A stretch of DNA of 64,000 nt from Unio delphinus (lineage: Eukaryota; Mollusca; Bivalvia; Unionida; Unionidae). Where the stretch lies: NCBI GenBank assembly GCA_029339505.1, contig JAQISU010000041.1, positions 5,837,001 to 5,901,000 of the forward strand, given 5' to 3'. Shown here one piece after another: positions 33,509 to 46,600 of the stretch. Below the pieces are notes generated by a model. It searched no databases and was not told where the DNA came from. It saw only the letters and a list, made by a program, of their open reading frames with translations. The stretch's first letter is position 1, and each line of letters begins with the position of its first letter. A program made the position numbers and the translations under genes.

Positions 33509-36500
33509 TTGAATAGATACTGGTTATTTACCTTGAACAATGGAACTTTTGAATCTTTTCATTAAGATTACTTCCGTTTGGGTCACATGTAACAATGAAA
33601 AAGTGTGTGGATTAATGTAAATAAAACAGGTATTTACATCTAGCTTAAAGTGATCTGGAAAAATGTGATTTTATTGAAACAATGAAAAAAACCAAAATAT
33701 GCATTGAATATTTTTGTGAATAAACAAGGTTTTATGTGATTCTAAACATGATTTGCACTAAGTAATTACTGTACATTATAGTATAACCTAGTCTTTGGAG
33801 TAAACACTAACCAGCCCATGAATCATGAAGTCTTCATTTCATGTTGGAGCAATAAAAAAATATGCACATGCAAACTAATAACAAAAACATGAGAATCTGA
33901 GATCTGTGTAAGATCAGACTGAGACACTAGGGAACATCATTTAGAGAGACAGCTGCACCATGAAATCCAGCTGAATCAAGCAGCAACATGTAGTACAGCT
34001 TTATCAGGCAGCAACATGTTGTATAGCTTAATCAGGTTTCACCATGTAGTCCAGCTTAATCAGCAGGCTAGTCTTGGTCTTATAGTGGTACTGCAATTTG
34101 CTTGCTTATCATAAGCATTTCTATAAGCTTGACAATTTTCTGTATGTTTCCTTTTGGGAAAATTGAATGATGTTGAACCTACAGTATGGCAGGGTATCAA
34201 TCAGCAGCTAGTTGTGAGTTTCAAAGTTGCCACTTATTTCCAATTTCTTAATCAAGGACAATGAGCTTGACCATCAAGTTGTCATCCCCCCAAAAATGTA
34301 ATAAATACAGCATTGCATTTTACTGGTAGTATAACAGCTATGTTTAATAATTCACTTATGTCTAAGATCAAGAAACATTTACCCACTGCACTCACTTGAT
34401 CAAAGAGCACACTCATTCACTGCACTGCCTTGAACAAGGGACACATTCACTGTGTTCCCTTGAACAAGGAAGTTACACACTTACCACATTCCCATGAACA
34501 ATGAATACATTCACTTACTGCACTCCCTTTCCAAATATTGATGTAAGTCGGGGAAAAACCCGGGAATTTTCCAACACCATTTGACGTCTGAAACAATCAC
34601 GTAATTGATCATGAGTTAAATAATTTTTCGAGTTCTAACCAGAATATTTGTATGTTTCAGTATAGATCAAATGTTTGCTTGCAATAAACATATCTGTATG
34701 TTTCAGTATAGATCAAATGTTTGCTTGCAATAAACATACCATATATGCTGAGTCATTCCAAACATCCAGTTGATTAGATTCATCTAGTGGACTGTTATTT
34801 TCAAAGTCAGCTTGATATATGTATCTTTCCTTACACCAGTCTAACATCACAAGAGGCCAACATGGTTGTGGCAAAGCGTAGCCGCTTACTGAATGACCTA
34901 GCAAACTTTAAGATTAAGTGATACATGCATGAAATTGATACAAAAATTACTTATTTTCTCATTATGCCGAACCCTTTTATTTGCTGAAAGGCATGAAAAA
35001 ACTTTGTCATTGATAAAATGTGACCTGGTCACATGAGTACACAAACCTAACAACCCACAATTTCAACTGTTGTAGAGAAAAATATTAAATATTAAATGGA
35101 AGTCGTATAATGGTTGTAATAAGAACACAAGGATCTCCATATTTATATATCCAGAGAACAATTTCTGGAGTTTTGTTGTATCACGTGATTACCATGCTGA
35201 CATGTGCTATCTGCTTGATAAATCAGACTGACCAGATTGCTGGTTTCTGCCAAAAGTATATGAATTTCATTTAACATAATTGAAATTTTGTACAACAACT
35301 TTATAAAGGAATTTGTTGTTGATATCATATGACTACATGAATTCCAATGTAATTTGAATTTTGTGAAGCCATGTGACTAGTAATACAAATGGCAAGTGGT
35401 CAGGTTACATCTACACCATAGTTTTGTAGTTTGTAGCGATTCAGTAGAACATAAATTAAAATTTTCTAGGACCGCTGGTAAGCGACTACCATTTGTCACT
35501 ACCACACAGTGGTGGCAAATTCCAAATTTTCTATATGCAGTTGCAGGGATCCCACAACCGACTTAAATTTCCAAATATGAAAAATGGTGTGGGAATATTC
35601 AGAGGGAACTCGGATTAGAAAACAGACTGCTATTAATTTGTAATCCAAAATTGTCATCGGTTTTGTTATATATTTTTTAAAAAATGATGCAAGCCCCTGT
35701 ATCAATACAGGTTTGGGGACTGGCTTAACAAATTACAAGAAGACCAGTTGATTTTACAGAAAATTCAGTCCTTGTTTATACTGTATAACAGTATATAATT
35801 TTGAAGGTCTTTTCAAAATTTAAATCAACCCTTTGAAAATATTTTTTAAATGATGGATTTTTAACCAGACCATAAGGAGATCAGGTTGTTTGAAAAATCT
35901 TGTTTAAGATTTTATTGGCACAGATAAATTCAGTGTTAAACTCTTCATTACAAGACAAGATTCTAATAATTTACGTTTATTGTTTTTTTAATACTATAAT
36001 AGGAGATGTTACTTGCTCTATAATTCTTTAGCATTAAAGGTTTGAAAGGAAACAAAACATAATTTATGTTCATTATGTTGTTCCCACTTAGCAACATAAT
36101 GCAGAAAAATATAGTTACAATCTTTATTCTGTACACCGAAATGACTTTTCATGCCAATTTATAGGAATATAATCAAACTTGTTTCATGGGATATATTTTG
36201 TGGTTTTGTACATGATCATCTTTTTTGATTTAGATGTTTTTGGAAAGTCTTGAAGGATAAACATCTTTAGATTTAGAAATTGCATGTTTTATAATCTAAA
36301 ATGTTCTTTAAATTTCATTCAGTAATGGTCATATGTGAACCTTGAAAAAAGTAATAAAAGTAAAACCCCAGAAATGTATCTTTAGAAAAGCATGGGAACC
36401 ATGATCTTAGGCAGCTGTGAGGTATGGACCATATTTGTAATGCAAACATGTATTAAACTGTATATTGGCATGTTGGTAAAACATATTATTTTGATGGCAA

Positions 36501-39500
36501 TCATCATAGAAAGGACGTTTTATATGACCCATTAAAAGTGACCCATTTCTTACTCATAATTTCTTGTTATTACATAGAAATGGTGTGGGAAAAAAATGTG
36601 TCCAATTTCTTACTCAGAATTTCTTGTTATTACATAGAAATGGTGTGGGAAAAAATGTGTCCCATTTCTTACTCAGAATTCCTTATTTTTACATAGTAAA
36701 GATGTGAGGATAAAAGTTTCCTATTTAATGTAGTTATTTGAATACTGTAAAATGATACAATTTATGAAAAATGCAACTGACTATGGTTCCCATCAGTAAT
36801 AGATTTTATATGGATAAGAAATTTGGCAAACAATGTCTTATTGTTGGATAAAAAGAATTTTTTACCTGAAATGCAGGCATTATCAGATATTGCTCATCAT
36901 CTGTATGCACATGATGTTATGAAGGCCACCATTCATCTGTATGCAGATAATGTTATACATGCCACCATTCATTTGTATGCAGATAATGTTATACATGCCA
37001 CCATTCATTTTATGTGTGCATAATGCTCTGCACATGAGCAAAAGTTGAAAAGTTAGATCTTTTTTTTTTTTTTTGTTTATTTATTTTTCCCCCTGCTTAA
37101 TGGACCTATAATGCTTGTATGGAGAAGACTGTTTATTTACAATGTCCACCTTATCCTACTTTTTTTCACCTGTCTGTGTGTACTTCTGACCGGTCTCCCT
37201 TAGATCTGCGGCCATATAGTCTAAATTCTGGACACAAAATTGGATTCCGACCATGGGCAAATTTTTGGGTGAAAAAAAAACTGGTCTAAAAAATTAGGGT
37301 TTTCCCTCTGTATTTTATCGTGCAACTAAATTGTTCAGATTATTTGGTATCATTGTAGAGTTAAATCTGTCTACCTTTCTATAATACCACCCACTTTAGT
37401 GTATCACACATGACCTTGACACTACAGACCTTGGTAGTAGGCTACTACCTCCTGCCCCGTAAAGGCGGCACTAAGGGTTAATGTGTTATGGTGAGGTGTA
37501 AGTGATAAAAGCTCACGTATATGTAGCTTTTATGTGGAATTCAAAATTCTTTTTAGCTTAATTAAAGAATGATTCCAGAGTTTCTTTAAAGCACTTACAT
37601 AATGGTAAACAAACATTTCAGGAAGAGGTATCTTCTTGGTGAAGATGGTGCTTCCAAAGAGATCATTGTGCCTGTCGGGGTGTGCATCAAGACAGATGAG
37701 GGGAGAACCATAGGTGAGTATCCATGGTGACCAGTAATGTCAAGATTTAAAAGTCTTGTATGGATCTGTTTGTCTTGGAAGTCACACCAATTAAGAAACA
37801 TCAGTACTGACAAAAGTCAAAATTAGATGACAGCTAAATGAGCCTTGATTTTGCAGTCTAAAGAAAGCAAGTGGTAAATTGACATTTGCTGCCCTGTGAA
37901 GGCAGAAGGTAGATTGACATATCGAGTCCATAGAAGACAGGTGCTAGAGTGCCATCTATTGACAGGAGAATCCAAGTGGTAGAGTATGATCTGTATTCCA
38001 GGGAAGACAGGTGTTTGAGAGGCATGTATAGTATTGAGAAGACAGATGCTTCAGTGTCATCTGTAGTCTAGAGAAGACAGATGCCAGAATGTTTTCTGTG
38101 GTGTACAGAAGACAGGTGCTAGAGTACCATCTGTAGTGTAAAGAAGAAAAGTGCTAGAGTGTACAGAAGACAGGTGCTTGAATGTCATCTGTAGTGTACA
38201 GTAGACAAGTAATAGGGTGCCATTGATAGTTTACTGAAGACAGGTGGAAGATTGAAATATGTAGTCTAGAGAAGATGGGTGCAAGAGTGAAATCTGTTGT
38301 CCAGCAAAGGCCAGTTCTAGGGTACCATCTTTAGTCTAAATTTATATTCTTGCATGTGTTTGGGGAAAAAAAGTAGGAAAGGCAACAATTTCATTTTTTG
38401 GACATCATAACATACCAATTTGAGTATTGCTCGTGGTGGAGATATTTTGTTGCCACCACATAAAACTGAAAAGAAACATTACATTGAGCTGATAAATGTT
38501 GCAAAACCTTTGAATACCATTGTTTTTTGTTTTTGTAGGGTTTAACGCCATTTTTCAGCACACAATTGGCTATACATGGCAGCCAGTATTATTGGTGGAG
38601 GAAGAACCTGGGAAAACCCCCAGAAATAACCACCAACCCACGAGAAGCTACTGGCAAGCTTTCTCACCTTACTACATTAGCCGAATCTTAGACTCGAACT
38701 CACGCAGACAGAGGTGAGATGGCAGTAATCCGTAACGGAGAGCGCTTTAGACCACTCGGCCACTTCTAAACATTTTAGTTGAACATAAGATTGCAGTCAT
38801 TGCATCAGATCACACTTTTCAACTTTTAAATTCAGATCACACTTTTCAACTTTTAAAATCAGATCACACTTTTCAACTTTTAAATTCAGATCACACTTTT
38901 CAACTTTTAAAATCAGATCACACTTTTCAACTTTTAAAATGCGTGTTTTCTAAGTTGAATTTAGCAGTAGATGATATTTTGTTACACCTTACTGAAAATT
39001 GGTTCAACTTACCTAAAAATATTGACTGCGAAGATCTTGTTAGGTATGACCGGTATTTTCCTGAATATGATTTTGTTTTGGTACCAATACTTAAATGTAT
39101 TGATTTAGTCTGTTGAACAGAACTGGCATCATGGTTAACTATATTTATTGATGTGTCAGTAACAGAGCTGATATGATAGTCAAGGGTATTTATTGGTAAC
39201 CTGCAACAGAGATGACATGATGGTCAGTGGTATTTATTGATGTCCTGCGACAGAGATGACATGATAATCAAGGGTATTTATTGATGTCCTGCGACAGAGA
39301 TGACATGATAGTCAATGGTATTTATTGATGTCCTGCGACAGAGATGACATGATAGTCATTGGTATTTATTGATGTCCTATGACAATTAACATGATGCTCA
39401 AGAGTATTTATTGATGTCCCTGTGACAGACCTGATATGATGCTCAATGGTATTTTATTGACATCCTTTTGAGAATTTGGTTGTATTATTTAGATTTTAAT

Positions 39501-40076
39501 AAATGATATGTATATAAAAAAAATCTGTTCCTAACATGTTTCACATGTATGTTGCATGTATCCATTCTTTTATATCATATGACTTCTGTTGCCTCTAGCT
39601 GACCTGAATGAGGAGGGACAGAGGGCCATTGTGGCCAGGGGAGGGGATGGTGGCTCCCCCTACAACAATTTCCTGGGACAGAAGGGGGAGATCAGATCAA
39701 TCACTTTGGACCTGAAGCTAATTGCTGATATTGGACTTGTTGGGTAATGAATCACTGTACTGTCGTGATCAAGAAAATCATTTTGGGTGAAATCACTGTA
39801 TACAGTGAAACCTCTCAAAATCAAAACCTCATTAAATTGAATTCTCCTCAAAATTGAATTTCATTTCTTGTCCTGCATTTTTCCTCTTTAAGTCTTAAGA
39901 AACTTGAACTTATGGACCAAAACCCTTATACTCTGATAACTGGAAGAGGTTTTTTTTTATAGTGTTTTACATTAAAATGAACTTCATAAACAGGACTAAT
40001 TACAGCATGTGGGCAACAAGCGTTCTTCAAAACAGCTAAAATGAGCATCAAATAAAATTGTGTGTGTGTGTGTGTT

Positions 40077-40148
<72 letters not shown>

Positions 40149-40584
40149 GTGTGTGTATGTGTGTGTGTGTGTGTGTGTGAGGACACCAATTTGGCAATAA
40201 CAGAGAGACAGTGAACTGAAAACTGTTTAAAAACTGGAAACACAAGGTGTGTTCCCAAGTAATTTTGGTTTTGAAAGGTTGCTCTGTAGTAATGGTCAAT
40301 TTTTCTCAAACTTGAGCTTGTCATTAATAAGAAATGACAAAAAAATTAATTGTGAGTAATTTGTTCAATTTTATTTATTTGATATAGCATCTGATTAGTT
40401 TGTTTTTGGTCTCAAGACATTGTTGCAGGAAAGAGTGTAATGAAAATTATTGAATATAAAATGTACATAAGGAAGCAGTCATACATTTTAAATTTAAATT
40501 GAATTGGTACATAAAGTTCAGTTATTGAAAAGGTTATTAACTTAAATACAAGTTCTGTTGTCGAATAGATTTCTATCAGACTTG

Positions 40585-40679
<95 letters not shown>

Positions 40680-43600
40680 GATTTAAAAAAATTAGCTTAA
40701 GTTTTTTTAAACAAATTCTTGAAGTTATCACTAAATTGGTTTCCAGATTCAGCAACATTTACCTTGAAAGACATTATTAACTTTGTGAGCAAAGATACAT
40801 AATTCTAAGACAGTTATTACCTTTTGAAGGTATATAAGAATCTTGAAGGTTGTGGCTTTTATCAGAAGTGTTGAATAGAATAATTGAATTGGAATTTACA
40901 TGCATATAGTTACTTAATATGTATTTTAAATGTAGATTTATTTATTGTTTTGATTGACACAGTAAACTGATATAACTATGCAATTTCCCTTGTCTTTATT
41001 CTATTCTTATACATTCAGGCATATCTTTCAAGTTAGGCAGAAAACTAACCTGTGTGAACAGGCAACCTTTTTATAATGGTAAATTTCCACAAATGAAATA
41101 AGTGGGACTTAATGTACAGGCTTCTGCCACGGGGAGCTTAACTCTGCTTGAGGTTTAACTGACATATTTTTCACAACCTTTACAGACAGTTATGAAGTAT
41201 GTTTCTGACATATTGGTGAATTTTTTCTGTATAAAAAGGGGCAGGTAACTGTGTAGCAGATGAATGTCAGTGTGCAATAATAATTATTTCTTCTTTCAGA
41301 TTTCCTAATGCTGGCAAGTCGACATTTCTAGCTGCAATCTCAAGGGCTCAACCTAAAATTGCTGAGTACCCATGTAAGCTGTTATAAATATACACAATTT
41401 TTAACTTCCTGCTAAGAATGATCTGTATATATGGATTTGAGCTGGCTTTTTTATGTTAATATCGATGTCAGCTGTTACACTTGTTAACACAATGATATTT
41501 CCCATTTGTATTTACATTAGTTTTAGGTATACACTCCAATGCCATTTTATACATTAATCAGGACCTTGCAATTGGGTTGATTGTCAGGATCACCTGAAGG
41601 CATAGTGTTATGCTTTATGGGGTTCTGCTTGTTCTTCCTTTTTTCATACAATCTCAGGTTTTATGTTCCTGCCATATACATGGAGAGTACATATAGTATT
41701 GCCCCACATGGAATATCAGTGAACACATGGTGTTATTCCATTTGGAACATCCTCAAGAAATATATAATGTTATTCAATTTGGAACATCTGTATGAGACAT
41801 GATGTTATCCCATTTGGAATATCGTCAATAAATATGTAGTGTTATTCCATTTGGAACATCTGCATGTAACATTGTGTTATCACATTTAGAACATCCTCAA
41901 GAAACATAGTTTTATCCCATTAAAAGACTTCTTCATTGGACATATTGTGTTACCCCACTTGGAACATTCTCATGGAAAATAATGTTACCCCACTTGGAAC
42001 ATCCCTATGGAAGATATAATTTTACCTCATTTTGAACATCCTTGTGTGACATGTTATGGAACATCCTCATGGGAAATATTGTGTTAACCTACTTGGAACA
42101 TCATCATGTGACCTATGTTAACCCACTTGGAACATCCTCATGGGACATATTATTTTGCCATCTTTGAACATCCTTGGCCTTTTCTGTCACATTCTAGGAG
42201 AAGATCTAGAATGTAAATATTGTCCATTTCGAAATGCTCAGGTTAATGCCACGTCATAATTTAACTGATGTCTTGATATCTCATCACTAATAGCAACATA
42301 AATAGTTAAGAGCTGTTGAAACAAAACGATTTATTTAATTTCTTCATTTACATGGCAGGCCCAAGATAAAAATTCAAAATGCACGTGTCATGATGACTGA
42401 AACAATGGGTTCTATTTTCAACACGTATTATAAAAAATATTTGTAAATCTAGCCTGATGTTAAATGGCTAGAAACATATAAATTTGGAAGTCATTACTAT
42501 GATTGCCTCAAAGTCTACACAGAGCTGAAGTTATTTGAGTCACATTGGAAAAGGGATATGTATGATTAGATTGATTGTTACAAATGTCTGTCCATCCAGT
42601 ATTGTTACATTATATTCTATCACATCTTATTACATCCATTCTAAATTGTTATTTCTCCTTTGAATACGTTCCCCAATCACATTACTTTAGGGGATATTAG
42701 CCTGCTACCTCGCGAATCCAGCCCTACCAAAAGACGAAAATTCGTCTTTCCTGTCTATGTCATATAGACAAAGGGCAATAACTCTTGCCCATTACCTCCC
42801 CTTGCCGCCCGTTAGGTGTCGCTTCTTTAGTTTTTTAGCTTCGCTGAACGCGAAAACACGTACAATTAGACCTCCAATGAATCCAAGCCATCTTAGTGTA
42901 AATTCTGACCATCCGAAGTTAAATTTGGAATTACTGTGTTGGATAATCATTCCTCTACAGGTCGTATACATTATTTTACAATATTTTCCAATTTGAGTGA
43001 CTTTGTCACCTTTTCTAGACTTCGGACCAGGTTGCAACGTGGTCAAAGCACGCTTATGGCGGTACTAGCATGTAATACATGTAGCACTCAATAATTTCGC
43101 TTATTCCGTATGTAACGTTTACGATATTAGCGACTAATAACGTGCTGCATTGATAATGTGTGCTTTATTTATCTTCTTTGACGTTTCAGTAGACTTCAAA
43201 AAAGTCTTTGAACGACCAATTTGCGACTTTAATGGCGAACTTCGTCTTGTAGTCACGAGTTCACGCAACACTTAATCATTTCGCTTCCTCCGTTAGTTAC
43301 GGTTATGGAATAGCGACTTAATAGCGTACTGAATTTTTAATTTGTGCTTTGTTTATCTTTTTCTCCGTTTCAGTAGACTTCGTCTCTGAATGACCAGTTG
43401 CGACTATTAATGGCGGAATTTCGTGTTGTAGTCACAAGTTCACGCGACACTAAATCATTTAGCTTCCTCCGTTAGTTACGGTTATGGTAATAGCGACTTA
43501 ATAGCGTGCTGAATTGCTAATTGTGCTTTGTTTATCATCTTTTTCGTTTCAGTAGACTTCGTCTTGAACGAACCATTGCAACACGCTCACGGCGATAACT

Positions 43601-46600
43601 AGTGTTGTCATTAAGAGTTAACATGGCACGGAATAATTTGACTACTCCGTTAATAACGGTTATAGTATTATCGAATTAATAATATGCTGAATTTTTAATT
43701 TGTGCTTTGGCGGAATTCATGTTGTAGTCATGAGTTCATGCGACACTAAATCATTTCACTTCCTCTGTTAGTTACGGTTATGGTAATAGCGACTTAATAG
43801 CGTGCTGAATTGCTAATTGTGCTTTGTTTATCATCTTTTTCGTTTCAGTAGACTTCGTCTTGAACGAACCATTGCAACACGCTCACGGCATAACTAGTGT
43901 TGTCATTAAGAGTTAACATGGCACGGAATAATTTGACTACTCCGTTAATAACGGTTATAGTATTATCGAATTAATAATATGCTGAATTTTTTAATTTGTG
44001 CTTTGTTCTCTTCTTTTGTCGTTTCAGTAAGCAAAGTCGACAACGAAGGCATGAATGGCAAAATGGGTGTTGGCAATGTGGAAATGGAGGAAATTATGTT
44101 GACATGGTTTAGGCTGCCCAGTGGGTGTAAATTTCACCGCAGATCCGTGCATGGCTTTCGGGCCTGTAAGTCCGGACGCATGGAGTCTATGCTGGATCAA
44201 TTGGATCCATTTTAATATGCACTTTCGCCGGCCTTCCAGCTGTCAGTCCAGCCGACACCGTCAGTTCAGCCGGCACTTCAGCAGGCAAACCGGCATTAAC
44301 CGTCCATCCGGCACCGTCCGTTCAGCCCAAATGGCACCGGACGGCCAGCCGACCTTCCAGCTTGCATCAACAGGCACCGGCCGTTCAGCCCAAATGGCAC
44401 CGGCCGGCCAGCCGACCTTCCAGCCTGCGTTGACAGGCACCGGCCGTCCATACGGCAACGACCGTTTAGCCCAAATGGCATCGGTCGTCCAGCCGACCTT
44501 CCAGCCGGCATCAACCGGCACCGGCCGTCCATCCGGCAACGACCGTTCAGCCCAATTGGCACCGGTCGTCCAGCCTAGCTTCCATCCGGTATCAACCGGC
44601 ACCGGCCGTCCATCCGGCAACGACCGTTCAGCCCAAATGGCACCGGTCGTCCAGCCAACCTTCCAGCCGGCATCAACCTGCACCGGCCGTCCATCCGGCA
44701 GCGACCGTTCAGCCCAAATGGCACCGGTCGTCCAGCCGAACTTCCAGCCGGCATCAACCGGCACCGGCTGACCATCCGGCAACGACCGTTAAGCCCAAAT
44801 GGCACCGGTCTTCCAGCCGGCATCAACCTGCACCGGCTGTACATCGGATTTACGGAGATTATAGTGATGTACCCGTCAGTCAATCTACACTACTGGTTAC
44901 ATATCACTACCATGAGAGAAATGTTATAGATGAATCTCCCTCCAATCAGACCATTCGAGAGGCAGGTGCCGGTCATAGCCGGACCTTCGCCGACATTCCG
45001 GCCGACCATATACCAGACAAATTAGTCGGTATTGCCGGTGTACACCTCCCGTCCTGTCAAATACGTGACGGTGTGATTTTAAAACAAGGGAGAATTAGTG
45101 ACATTATCAGAGGTGACGGAATTGAGTTATCTATGCCACTTGGTATGCGCTACCCAGATATGACAGCTTTACCAGAACAGGTCTTTCAGGCCGACCATCC
45201 GCCAGTTCAATCAGCCGGCAGTGCCGGCCGTCCATATGTTCACGGCTTCTCCACAAGGGAGATTTAGTGAAAGTGTCAATTATGACAGAATTGCGTCATC
45301 TAAGTCACCTTGTATGCTGTACAGATATGCAAGCTGTACCAGAACCAACATTCCCTCTGAGCGAATGGTAGATGGGCGCGCAGTGCTGGACGCACTACAT
45401 AAGCATTATGTAATTGTTATTACCTTACAGTCGGCACCATCCGGCACCGGGCGTCCATCCGGCAATGACCGTTCAGCCCATATGGCACCGGTCATCCAGC
45501 AGACCTTCCAGCCGGCACTAACCGGCACCGGGCGATCCGGCAATGACCGTTCAGCCCATATGGCACCGGTCGTCCAGCCAAGCTTTCAGCCGACACTTGC
45601 CGGCACTGACCGTTCATCCGGCTCCGGCCGTCCAGCCCAACAGGCACCGGTCGTCCAACCGTATGGAGATTTTAGTCTTATACCTGTCCATCCGACTATA
45701 CCGCTGTACCAGCACGGGGACTTTTATCATAACGCAATCCGCACAAATCGGATTGACGAAGATTCTAATGATGTTTCCGTCTGTCAATCCGTACTACCGG
45801 TTACATATCACTACCATGACACAGATAGTTGGCGAGGAATCGCTCGATCCAACCCGACCATTCGAGCGGTCGGTGCCGGTCATAGCCGGCCCGTCGCAGT
45901 CATTCAGGCCAAACATATGCCAATCAATTCATTCGGCATTGCCGGCCGTCCACAGCTCATCCACAAGGGAGAGTGAATGCCTTTATCAGAGATGATGGAA
46001 TCGAGTCATCTATGCCACCTGGTATGCATTACCCCGATATGGATGCTTTACCAGAGCAAGATTATGCACATAGTGAGTCGCAGGCAAATCAGCGGTATGC
46101 AGATCCAACTATGGAACGGACTGAGTTCAGCTTCAAAGCCGCAGTGGAGGAAATTTATAGGGTGTTGGCCCCTTCAGAATGCCCTCCACCTCCTGCTGCC
46201 ATTACCGACTATAAGGTTAGAGCGTCGGTCGATCTGGATGAGGGGGAAGAGACTCTATCCTTCCGCCTCCTTCCCCAGTCGACAAAATTAAGGAAATTAA
46301 TGACCGTCTGTCGACACGTATAGGGGATCCAGGAATTGCTAAGGTTTTTCTTTTCTGAAAGCCAAGTACCAGCGTCGTTTTCAGGTCGATGGTACAAAAC
46401 TCACTCCGGTGCGTTCAGTACTGAGGTCCCGGCTCTGGATAAAAATATGGCAGCAGTCCATATGTCTGCTCCATTGTCTTATAAAGTGGACTAAACGGTG
46501 TTCAATGCCAAGTCCAAGCTGGTTCGAAATGTAGTCGCTACGTCTTCACTGTTAGATCTAGCCTCCCTAGCCATTTTCAGGATCGCTGATAAATCTGGCA

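Noticed and set aside
39926..40324. 132-codon - strand frame
   Set aside because: It is mostly a TG/TA microsatellite translated as His/Thr and Ile/Tyr runs.
44261..44782. 173-codon - strand frame opposite the DIRS gag repeats
   Set aside because: It mirrors the GC-rich 81-bp repeat; the + strand has the element's coding direction.
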